A stretch of 64,000 bases of DNA. Source: Pseudolabrys sp. Its GTDB lineage: Bacteria; Pseudomonadota; Alphaproteobacteria; Rhizobiales; Xanthobacteraceae. Positions 57,710 to 64,000 of the stretch are shown one piece after another. The DNA is taken from contig JAFIGS010000018.1 in NCBI GenBank assembly GCA_017849615.1, forward strand, positions 54,077-118,076. Direction: 5' to 3'. Positions within the stretch are counted from its first letter, which is position 1, and the number at the start of each line of letters is the position of its first letter. Position numbers and translations under genes: made by a program. Under the pieces are notes generated by a model. It did no database searches. It had not been told where the DNA came from and saw only the letters and a program-made list of their open reading frames with translations.

Positions 57710-59338
57710 CTAGCCGCGCAGTTTCGCCGCCGCGTCCGCCACCTTGGCCATCAGCGCGGCCCAGTCCGCATCGGCGCCCTGACGGAACACGCGCATGGTC
57801 GGGTACCAGGGGGTGTCGTCGCGCGACACCATCCAGCGCCAGTCCGAGATCACCGGCACCGCGGTGAACACCGGCTTCCCGAGCGCGCCGGCCAGATGCA
57901 CGATGGCGGTGTCGCAGCCGATCACCAGATCGAGATTGTCGATGATCGCCGCGGTGTCGAGAAACAGCGGCGCGTTCGGATCGTTGTCGGCGTCGAGCGT
58001 TCTGATTTTTTCACGGAACGACACGCCCTTGATTTCGTCGAGCGGCGCGCCTTTCTGCAGCGCATAGAGTTCGACGCCCGGCAGGTCGGCGATGGCCTTG
58101 AAGGCGGTCAGCGGAATATCGCGGCGCGAGCGCACGGTGCGGTCGGCGTGGCCCGGCGCCCAGTTGATGCCGATGCGCAGTCCCTTCTTCGGCCCGAGCT
58201 TGTCGCGCCATTGCGCGACGCGCGCCGGCTCTGCTTTCAGATAAGGCGCCTGGCACGGCATCTCGTCTGGCGTCAGCGCCATGATCCCCGGCACGCTCAT
58301 CAGCGGCGCCCAGCGGATCGGCTTGTCGCTCGCCTTCAGTTCGTCTTCGCTGGTGACGATGGTGACGTCCTGAAGCGTTGACAGCAGCGCCTTGACGCCC
58401 GGCCGCACCATGAGCGTCACGTCATGGCCTTGCGCCGCCAGCCATGGCGCGAGTTGCGAGAACTGGATGGCGTCGCCGAGGCCTTGCTCGGTGATGAGCA
58501 CGATGCGCTCGCCCTTGCGTTCCTCGCCATGCCAGCGCGCGCCGGGCAGGGCCTTGTAGGTCGGCTCCGGCAACTGGCCGCGGTGATCGTAATCGGCGAA
58601 GCCGGCGGTCCAGTCGCCCAGCATCATCTTGATCTGGCCGCGCGCGGCGAAGGCTTCGTGCAGGCGCGGCGCCGCCTTGATGGCGCGGTCATAGGAGGCG
58701 ATGGCTTCGGCGAAATGCGCGGTATCCGCCGCGCCGACGCCAAGTTCGAGAAGGCCGAGATCCTTGAGCACCGCGCCGCGGTTCATCAGGATGCGCGGAT
58801 CGCCGGGCGAACCCATCAGCGCCTTGTCGTAATCCTTGAGCGCCTCGGCCGGCCGGCCGATGGACTCATAGAGCGCGCCGCGGTTGATCAAGTCCGGCAC
58901 CGAAGTGGGGTCGAGCGCAATCGCCTTGTCGAAGCTCTTGAGCGCCTCGAGCGGCATGCCGGCATCGACCAGGATGTTGGCGCGGTTGCCATGGGCGGCG
59001 GCGAGCCTGGGGTCGAGCGCGATGGCCTGGTCGATGGCCTTGATGGCCTCGAGCGGCTCGCCCAGCCGGTCCAGCGCCTGGCCGAGCACGTTGTACATCT
59101 TGGCGGTCGGCGGGCCGAACTTGATGGCCCGGCGCACGACCTCGACGCCTTCCTTGAACTGGCCCTCGGCGCAGGCGACCACGGCGCAGCAATACAGCGC
59201 CTCGGCATGCTCCGGATTGATCCGCAGCACCTCCATATACCGCTCCATGGCCGCGCGGAGCTGGCCCTGGCGGTGGTGGAACAGGCCCTGCTGCAGGATC
59301 TGGGCGATGGTCTGCGGGGAGGCGGTCGGCTCGGTCAT
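57710..59338 (-). CDS. TPR-repeat protein with glycosyltransferase (GT9/GT41-like) C-terminal domain
   Basis: The 542-aa protein has about six tetratricopeptide repeats in residues 1-235 (e.g. YNVLGQALDRLGEPLEAIKAIDQAIALDP) and a C-terminal domain with GEQGLGDAIQFSQ-like (LITEQGLGDAIQFSQLAPWLAAQG), LRIGINWAPGHAD and VIGCDTAIVHLAGALGKPVF blocks found in heptosyltransferase-like proteins. Such TPR-glycosyltransferases may glycosylate proteins or surface sugars. Its target is unknown. Confidence 0.85.
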   Translation of the reverse strand: MTEPTASPQTIAQILQQGLFHHRQGQLRAAMERYMEVLRINPEHAEALYCCAVVACAEGQFKEGVEVVRRAIKFGPPTAKMYNVLGQALDRLGEPLEAIKAIDQAIALDPRLAAAHGNRANILVDAGMPLEALKSFDKAIALDPTSVPDLINRGALYESIGRPAEALKDYDKALMGSPGDPRILMNRGAVLKDLGLLELGVGAADTAHFAEAIASYDRAIKAAPRLHEAFAARGQIKMMLGDWTAGFADYDHRGQLPEPTYKALPGARWHGEERKGERIVLITEQGLGDAIQFSQLAPWLAAQGHDVTLMVRPGVKALLSTLQDVTIVTSEDELKASDKPIRWAPLMSVPGIMALTPDEMPCQAPYLKAEPARVAQWRDKLGPKKGLRIGINWAPGHADRTVRSRRDIPLTAFKAIADLPGVELYALQKGAPLDEIKGVSFREKIRTLDADNDPNAPLFLDTAAIIDNLDLVIGCDTAIVHLAGALGKPVFTAVPVISDWRWMVSRDDTPWYPTMRVFRQGADADWAALMAKVADAAAKLRG

Positions 59339-59402
59339 GCGGGGCTTCTAGGGGGGAATTGGGGGCCGTTCAACTGTCCCCATCGTCCCCGCCACCTCTG
59401 TC

Positions 59403-59503
59403 GTCCCCGCGAAGGCGGGGACCCATAACCCCTGTCATTCCGTATCGCGACCACAGGGGATATGGGTCCCGGGTCTTCCTCGCTTCGCTCGGTCGCCCGG
59501 GAC
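59403..59503. repeat. Composite palindromic repeat upstream of pccB
   Basis: Three inverted repeats overlap: GTCCCCGC/GCGGGGAC (59403-59422), GGGACCCATAACCCCTGT with ACAGGGGATATGGGTCCC (59418-59470, one mismatch), and GTCCCGGG/CCCGGGAC (59466-59503). The first matches 54253-54272. Confidence 0.8.
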
Positions 59504-59581
59504 GACGGAGAATTTTGCAGCGCACCCAAGGCTGTGACATTCTGCGCCCGACACCAAGACCAGCCAGGGCCGGAAGCGACC

Positions 59582-61108
59582 ATGAAAGACATCCTCGACA
59601 GACTGGAAGAGCGGCGCGCCGAGGCTCGCCTCGGCGGCGGCGACAAGCGCATCGATGCCCAGCACAAGCGCGGCAAGCTGACCGCCCGCGAGCGCATCGA
59701 ACTGCTGCTCGACAAGGGCTCGTTCGAGGAACTGGACATGTTCGTCGAGCACCGCTCGAACGACTTCGGCATGGAGAAGACCAAGGTCCCCGGCGACGGC
59801 GTCGTCACCGGCTGGGGCACCATCAACGGCCGCATCGTCTACCTGTTCTCCAAGGACTTCACCGTGTTCGGCGGCTCGCTGTCCGAGACCCACGCACAGA
59901 AGATCATCAAGGTGCAGGACATGGCGATGAAGGCGCGCGCGCCGATCATCGGCCTGTTCGATGCCGGCGGCGCCCGCATCCAGGAAGGCGTCGCGGCGCT
60001 CGGCGGCTATGGCGAAGTGTTCAGGCGCAACGTCATGGCCTCGGGCGTCATTCCGCAGATCAGCGTCATCATGGGCCCCTGCGCCGGCGGCGACGTCTAT
60101 TCGCCCGCCATGACCGATTTCATCTTCATGGTGCGCGACACCTCCTACATGTTCGTCACCGGCCCCGACGTGGTGAAGACCGTGACCAACGAGGTCGTCA
60201 CCGCCGAGGAACTCGGCGGCGCGTCGGTGCACACGACGAAATCCGGCGTCGCCGACGGCTCGTTCGAGAACGACGTCGATTGCCTCCTTCAGATGCGCCG
60301 GCTGATGGACTTCCTGCCGTCGAATTTCGAGGCCGGCCCGCCGTCCTGGCCGACGCTGGACGACATCGACGCCGTCGATGAATCGCTCGACACCTTGATA
60401 CCCGACAATCCGAACAAGCCCTATGACATCAAGGAGCTCATTACGAAGGTGGTGGACGAGGGCGACTTCTTCGAACTCTCGGCGGCTTACGCCAAGAACA
60501 TCGTCATCGGCTTCGGCCGCGTCGCCGGCTCGACCGTCGGCTTCGTCGCCAACCAGCCGATGGTGCTGGCCGGCGTGCTCGACAGCGATGCCTCGCGGAA
60601 GGCGGCGCGCTTCGTGCGCTTCTGCGACGCCTTCAACATTCCGATCGTCACCTTCGTCGACGTGCCGGGCTTCCTGCCGGGCACCGACCAGGAATATGGC
60701 GGCCTGATCAAGCACGGCGCCAAGCTGCTGTTTGCCTACAGCCAGTGCACCGTGCCGCTGGTCACCGTCATCACGCGCAAGGCCTTCGGCGGCGCCTATG
60801 ACGTGATGGCGTCAAAGCATGTCGGCGGCGATCTCAATTACGCCTGGCCGACGGCGCAGATCGCGGTGATGGGCGCCAAGGGCGCGGTGGAAATCATCTT
60901 CCGCGGCGGCACGCCGGAGCAGATCGCGGCGCAGACCAAACAATACGAAGACCGCTTCCTGTCACCCTTCGTCGCCGCCGAGCGCGGCTATATCGACGAC
61001 GTGATCATGCCGCACTCGACCCGCCGCCGCATCGCCCGCGCGCTGGCGATGCTGAAGAACAAGACGGCCGAGATGCCGAGGCGGAAGCACGATAATCTGC
61101 CGGTGTGA
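59582..61108 (+). CDS. pccB: Acyl-CoA carboxylase carboxyltransferase (propionyl-CoA carboxylase beta) subunit
   Basis: The 508-aa enzyme transfers CO2 from biotin to propionyl-CoA or a related acyl-CoA. It has the two crotonase-like halves with [30 protein letters not shown], and the second half [14 protein letters not shown]...[22 protein letters not shown] at 59582 follows GGAAGCGACC; the frame is open to 59462 but runs through a repeat. Propionyl-CoA specificity is by overall family. The biotin carboxylase partner (pccA) is not in the window. Confidence 0.93.
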   Translation: MKDILDRLEERRAEARLGGGDKRIDAQHKRGKLTARERIELLLDKGSFEELDMFVEHRSNDFGMEKTKVPGDGVVTGWGTINGRIVYLFSKDFTVFGGSLSETHAQKIIKVQDMAMKARAPIIGLFDAGGARIQEGVAALGGYGEVFRRNVMASGVIPQISVIMGPCAGGDVYSPAMTDFIFMVRDTSYMFVTGPDVVKTVTNEVVTAEELGGASVHTTKSGVADGSFENDVDCLLQMRRLMDFLPSNFEAGPPSWPTLDDIDAVDESLDTLIPDNPNKPYDIKELITKVVDEGDFFELSAAYAKNIVIGFGRVAGSTVGFVANQPMVLAGVLDSDASRKAARFVRFCDAFNIPIVTFVDVPGFLPGTDQEYGGLIKHGAKLLFAYSQCTVPLVTVITRKAFGGAYDVMASKHVGGDLNYAWPTAQIAVMGAKGAVEIIFRGGTPEQIAAQTKQYEDRFLSPFVAAERGYIDDVIMPHSTRRRIARALAMLKNKTAEMPRRKHDNLPV

Positions 61109-61530
61109 TCCCGGACGCGAGCGGCATGCACTCTTTCTCCTCTCCCCATAGGCGAGCGAACGCTCGCCGTCCGGCGAGCTATGGGGGAGAGGGTGGCGCG
61201 CATAGCGCGCCGGGAGAGGGCGCTCCGCATTGAATGCCAACCTCAACCCGTCATCCTGAGAGCCTGCCCTCGGGCTTGACCCGAGGGTGCGCGCTCTTCC
61301 GCACCTCGAAGGATGAGCGGCCACTATCGTCAATCCGGGCCGTCGCCCTTCGAGGCTCGGCCTTCGGCCTCGCACCTCAGGGTGACGGGTCAATCTCATT
61401 GCGCCGCCGCATCGTCACAGCCGGGCTTGTCCCGGCCATCCATGTCGTTAGTGCGTTTGGCCAGCGTATCGCGCGTGGATCAAGGTGAAAAGGCGAATAC
61501 TCAGACGGAGAAACATGATAATTTTTTTGT
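61109..61530. repeat. Repeat-rich gap after pccB
   Basis: No gene in 422 bp. A first palindrome is CCTCTCCCCATAG...CTATGGGGGAGAGG (61139-61193) with inner GGCGAGCG/CGCTCGCC. A second, 142 bp long, has arms CCGTCATCCTGAG (61248-61260) and CTCAGGGTGACGG (61377-61389), one mismatch. The sequence becomes AT-rich from about 61490, just before the orphan gene. Confidence 0.75.
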
Positions 61531-62490
61531 ATGACGATAGGCGTTGAAGATGACGGTGAGTTTCTTAGCGGCGAACCAACTTGTTCGCTTAGTTGGGACT
61601 TGGTTGCAAAACTGAGAAAATTCTGGGTGGAAGATGTGAGGATGGGCAAAAATGGAGTTGATGCCCATCAGTTCGTGCAGCTTCTCTTTTTTGATACTGA
61701 GCAAGAGTTTTCTTCTGAATCTGATTGGTTAAATCGATGGGTAGTTCTGTTCGATCACATCATCTGCTATCGTTATCTCGTTTACAGTTGTTATCAACAG
61801 TCGCTTGATGTCTCGACATCAAGTAAGGTGCAGTGTTTTGCGTCCCTGTCCTCAAGCATTTTTGATGATTTGTATTCAATACGAATTTTGATCGCAAATG
61901 GTCGAGAGTTGGCGGCTAGGAAAATTTTGCGATCGCTCTCGGAATATGCCGAAGTTGAAATGCTTTTATATCAGGATAACTCTCTTATTGAGCAGTATGT
62001 GTCCACGCACGATGAGAAGGCAGCAAATGAGTTTTGGCATAGAGTTGTTTCTAAAAGGAAATCTTTTCGGCGGCTGGAGAAATTGTTAGTTGGGCACGAA
62101 GGTAAATTTACATTCTCGGTTCTGGCCGATCGGAATGGCGACGAGCTTGCAATGCTCGGGCAGCTAATTCACCCATCGTACATTTCGACGGCATTTACGT
62201 GGTTGCCGCCGATTAATTCGGACTCTTTAGACGGGTGGATTCCGTTTAGGTATCCTCTAGATGCTTCGGTGCGAACGATAAAGCATGTTGTATGCGTCGT
62301 ACTCCAGTCGCTGGCTGTTATGGACGAGTATCCGTTTGGTGGCGATGATCATCTGGCATCGCCAGTTTTTGATCTTCGTAATCCTCTGCATGTCTCTACT
62401 CGGATGGCTAAAATCGCCATGTTAAGTTATCTTCGAATGGTGCTGTTGGATACAAATGAGTTTTTCCAGGTCGATCAGAGCGAGGGCTGA
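61531..62490 (+). CDS. AT-rich orphan gene, 319-aa protein of unknown function
   Basis: The product has no signal peptide or clear membrane segment. It looks alpha-helical, with several aromatic-rich stretches (LNRWVVLFDHIICYRYLVYSCYQQS; SIFDDLYSIRILIANGRELAARKILRSLSEYAEVEMLLYQD; VRTIKHVVCVVLQSLAVMDEY). I do not recognise the family; the middle part faintly recalls helical domains in DUF5677-type proteins. The DNA is visibly AT-richer than all neighbours and uses codons such as TTT, TTG, ATA and AAA, a sign of recent transfer. GGAG lies 22 nt upstream of the ATG, with a T run in between. Confidence 0.7.
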   Translation: MTIGVEDDGEFLSGEPTCSLSWDLVAKLRKFWVEDVRMGKNGVDAHQFVQLLFFDTEQEFSSESDWLNRWVVLFDHIICYRYLVYSCYQQSLDVSTSSKVQCFASLSSSIFDDLYSIRILIANGRELAARKILRSLSEYAEVEMLLYQDNSLIEQYVSTHDEKAANEFWHRVVSKRKSFRRLEKLLVGHEGKFTFSVLADRNGDELAMLGQLIHPSYISTAFTWLPPINSDSLDGWIPFRYPLDASVRTIKHVVCVVLQSLAVMDEYPFGGDDHLASPVFDLRNPLHVSTRMAKIAMLSYLRMVLLDTNEFFQVDQSEG

Positions 62491-62626
62491 TTCGGTATTA
62501 ATGACAGCCCGTAAGGCGAATTAGCGAAGCATAATCCGTCGTCTTCCAACAGAGTGGCGCAATTCGTGTGCTATTGCGCCTTGCGAAATTGAGCGCGACC
62601 TTTATCGCCTATCAGGGACTTCCCCT

Positions 62627-63037
62627 ATGCCCACCCGCCACGCCTCCTGCAACTGCGGCCAACTCCATCTCACCATCTCGGGCGAGCCGGCGCGGGTGTC
62701 GATGTGCCATTGCCTCGCGTGCCAGCGCCGCACCGGCGCGGTGATCAGCAATCAGGCGCGCTTTCCCTCCGGTCAGGTCAGCATCTCGGGCAAGGCCACG
62801 CAGTGGGCGCGCGTCGCCGAGAGCGGCAGCAAGGTGACCTTCAACTTCTGCCCGGTCTGCGGCTCGACGGTCTACTGGCAGAGCGAGAGCTTCGGCGACG
62901 TCATCGTCGTCGCGGTCGGTGCTTTCGCCGATCCGCAATTCCCGTCGCCGCAGATCGCGGTGTGGGAGGAGACGCGCCATGCGTGGTTCGCGCTGCCGGC
63001 CGATGTGCCGCCGAAGCACGCGGCGAAGCAGGGGTAG
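62627..63037 (+). CDS. GFA-family (glutathione-dependent formaldehyde-activating-like) protein
   Basis: The 136-aa protein has the CENP-V/GFA zinc pattern: CNCGQL, CHCLACQRRTGA, and FCPVCGSTVYW. Family members bind two zinc ions; only a few truly handle S-hydroxymethylglutathione, so the reaction is unknown. GC content and codons are again like the main genome. Confidence 0.9.
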   Translation: MPTRHASCNCGQLHLTISGEPARVSMCHCLACQRRTGAVISNQARFPSGQVSISGKATQWARVAESGSKVTFNFCPVCGSTVYWQSESFGDVIVVAVGAFADPQFPSPQIAVWEETRHAWFALPADVPPKHAAKQG

Positions 63038-63041
63038 GTCC

Positions 63042-63446
63042 CTACAGCTGCCTTACCTCAATCCCTTTTAGCGTCCCGGCCTTCCGCAGCAACCTCTCAT
63101 CCGCCGTCACCATCGCGCAGCGCTCACGTTCGGCCAGCGCGAGGTAGAAGCAGTCGTAGATCGGATGCTGAAGTTCGAGCGCGATCTCGGCGGCGCGCAG
63201 GGCGAGGCCGGGCAATGGATGGAGTTGCACGAAATAGCGTGGCGCATTCTGCAGCACTTCGAGGGCCTGCTGCCGCTTCACCACGCCGGAGCGCACTTTC
63301 TTGCGCAACGCGTTTCCGAGTTCTGCCAACAGCAGATCGGGAGCATGAAGGTCTTCCGGGCTCGCGAGTACCGCTTCAGCCTTGTCCGAGCCGATTTCCT
63401 CGGCAAACCACTTCAGCGCGACGGAGGCGTCAACGATAAGGCTCAT
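63042..63446 (-). CDS. vapC: PIN-domain ribonuclease toxin (VapC/FitB type)
   Basis: The 134-aa protein has the four PIN-domain acidic residues: Asp6 (IVDASV), Glu42 (LLAELGN), Asp98 (IYDCFYLALAE) and Asp116 (TADERLL). VapC toxins cut tRNA or rRNA and are held by the cognate antitoxin. It overlaps the antitoxin gene by 17 bp and is downstream of it, the normal order. Confidence 0.92.
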   Translation of the reverse strand: MSLIVDASVALKWFAEEIGSDKAEAVLASPEDLHAPDLLLAELGNALRKKVRSGVVKRQQALEVLQNAPRYFVQLHPLPGLALRAAEIALELQHPIYDCFYLALAERERCAMVTADERLLRKAGTLKGIEVRQL

Positions 63447-63672
63447 CGTTATCGCGGTCCTCGCGGATCAGGACGGTCGAATCGATATCGGAATAGGGCG
63501 ACATCGCGCGAATGCGGCGCGCTTCTTCGACCAGCGCAGCTTTGTCCGGCTTCACGGCCTGGACGATAAGTTCGCGGATGGTCTCGTTGACCGAGGCGCC
63601 CTTCGCTCTCGCTCGTTCCTTGAGCCGCCGGATCGTGTCTTCGTCGAGATTGCGGATCAGAATGTCGCTCAT
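63430..63672 (-). CDS. Ribbon-helix-helix antitoxin (FitA/VapB type)
   Basis: The 80-aa protein has an N-terminal FitA-like RHH (MSDILIRNLDEDTIRRLKERARAKGASVNETIRELI) that binds DNA and an acidic, disordered C-terminus (STVLIREDRDNDEPYR) that would block the PIN toxin. ATG has GGGAGG 6 nt upstream. It forms the operon with the downstream toxin. Confidence 0.92.
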   Translation of the reverse strand: MSDILIRNLDEDTIRRLKERARAKGASVNETIRELIVQAVKPDKAALVEEARRIRAMSPYSDIDSTVLIREDRDNDEPYR

Positions 63673-63686
63673 TCAGGCCTCCCGAA

Positions 63687-63705
63687 TGATATCGCCATGA
63701 TATCA
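63687..63705. promoter_or_regulatory. Operator palindrome upstream of the antitoxin-toxin operon
   Basis: TGATATC-GCCAT-GATATCA (63687-63705) is a perfect 7-bp inverted repeat, 14 bp before the antitoxin start. TA antitoxin-toxin complexes bind such palindromes to repress their own promoter; the AT-rich arms could also contain the -10 box. Confidence 0.65.
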
Positions 63706-63799
63706 TCGCGGCGCGCCGAAATTCAAGGCGCCGCCGCGGTTCGGTCGCCCTCAGAAATAAATCCTCAAGCCCCTTGACCTAATTCCCAAGGTATGCTGT

Positions 63800-64000
63800 C
63801 CTAGCGGCGTTCCATCCGCCGAGGGGCGCTCTCATGAGGCGTCGTGAAAGCGGGGTGGAATGCGGTGCCCGCGGCCGGGGGAGGTTACGCAACCTCCGGG
63901 CTCGGGCGGCGCCGGGGCACCGCTCGCCGGCACTAAGACCGGCCGCGAGGAGCTCGCTGATGGTGAGCGCTACCCGTTCCCCGGTCGGGAGCGGATCAGC
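63800..64000 (+). ncRNA. Highly structured region, candidate omega RNA (HEARO-like) of an IscB locus, cut by the window edge
   Basis: There is no good ORF here, but stable stems are dense. TTCCATCC (63810-63817) pairs with GGGTGGAA (63853-63860, one G-U). CGGTGCCC (63863-63870) pairs with GGGCACCG (63915-63922) and encloses the perfect hairpin GGAGGTT-ACGC-AACCTCC (63880-63897). GCTGAT (63956-63961) pairs with ATCAGC (63995-64000) and encloses CGTTCCC/GGGAGCG (63975-63993). The order, a 5' TTCCA-TGGAA stem, central hairpins, then a TGATGG...ATCAG element, resembles omega RNAs of IscB nucleases as I remember them. IscB itself would lie downstream on the + strand, outside the window. A divergent riboswitch leader is the main alternative. 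Confidence 0.4.

Noticed and set aside
61377-61704. Two short minus-strand frames over the start of the AT-rich gene
   Set aside because: They run through the intergenic repeat and the start of a longer, better supported gene on the + strand.
63831-63850. Hammerhead ribozyme-like CTCATGAG...GAAA
   Set aside because: The invariant CTGATGA core has a C in place of the essential G, and stem II is not formed.
63863-63922. Cobalamin riboswitch or RNase P RNA in the structured region at the right edge
   Set aside because: GGAATGCGGTG recalls a cobalamin riboswitch element, but the conserved GCCACTG and GCAACTG-like boxes are missing; the RNase P core GAGGAAAGTC is also missing.

Overview
The window looks like a chromosomal segment of a high-GC alphaproteobacterium of the Rhizobiales (Bradyrhizobiaceae/Xanthobacteraceae type). 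The evidence is the alphaproteobacterial order secY-adk-rpsM-rpsK-rpoA-rplQ, an ATP12-family F1 assembly chaperone, and many short palindromic intergenic repeats of the kind seen in Bradyrhizobium-like genomes. The genus is not fixed by the sequence. I see no tRNA, rRNA or CRISPR array.

Layout. (1) 1-3.3 kb: the 3' end of an autotransporter gene, a small hypothetical gene, and a divergent MarR regulator / 3-hydroxybenzoate 4-monooxygenase pair (mobR-mobA type) with a near-perfect palindromic operator between them. (2) 3.3-35.7 kb: the core information-processing cluster, all on the + strand: rplJ-rplL-rpoB-rpoC, then three non-ribosomal genes (small secreted protein, polysaccharide deacetylase, formyltransferase), then rpsL-rpsG-fusA-tuf, the S10 and spc operons, secY, adk and the alpha operon. 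rplK-rplA, usually just upstream of rplJ, are not here. L29 and L5 carry long basic extensions, and rpoC has a short patch of rare codons with a substitution in a conserved motif. (3) 35.7-47.6 kb: an ankyrin gene with a frameshift, a diheme cytochrome c with a CRP-like upstream site, an alcohol dehydrogenase/HxlR divergent pair, a run of tightly packed genes (htrA-type protease, rarA, a secreted protein, arylamine N-acetyltransferase, an RluA pseudouridine synthase with a long basic N-terminus), a secreted proline-rich protein, an FNT transporter, an ArsR-SRPBCC pair and an aldo/keto reductase. (4) 47.7-53.1 kb: a minus-strand three-gene operon for a 2-oxoacid:acceptor oxidoreductase with its own FAD/4Fe-4S electron-transfer subunit, interrupted between the alpha and beta genes by a plus-strand RelE/ParE-type toxin-antitoxin pair. 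(5) 53.4-61.1 kb: ATP12 chaperone, DoxX/LysR divergent pair, a membrane protein, Dps, a TPR-glycosyltransferase-like protein and the carboxyltransferase subunit of an acyl-CoA carboxylase. (6) 61.1-64 kb: an accessory tail with repeats, an AT-rich orphan gene, a GFA-family protein, a VapBC/FitAB-type toxin-antitoxin operon, and, running off the right edge, a strongly structured non-coding region.

The most interesting signal is that last region (about 63,800-64,000). It has nested perfect hairpins and no good ORF. Its arrangement resembles the omega RNA (HEARO family) that precedes IscB RNA-guided nuclease genes. If so, an iscB gene should start just outside the window on the + strand. This is inference from pattern only and needs the downstream sequence. 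Other points worth checking are the toxin-antitoxin insertion into the 2-oxoacid oxidoreductase operon, the orphan AT-rich gene, the ribosomal protein extensions, the rpoC patch, and several well-formed operator palindromes.
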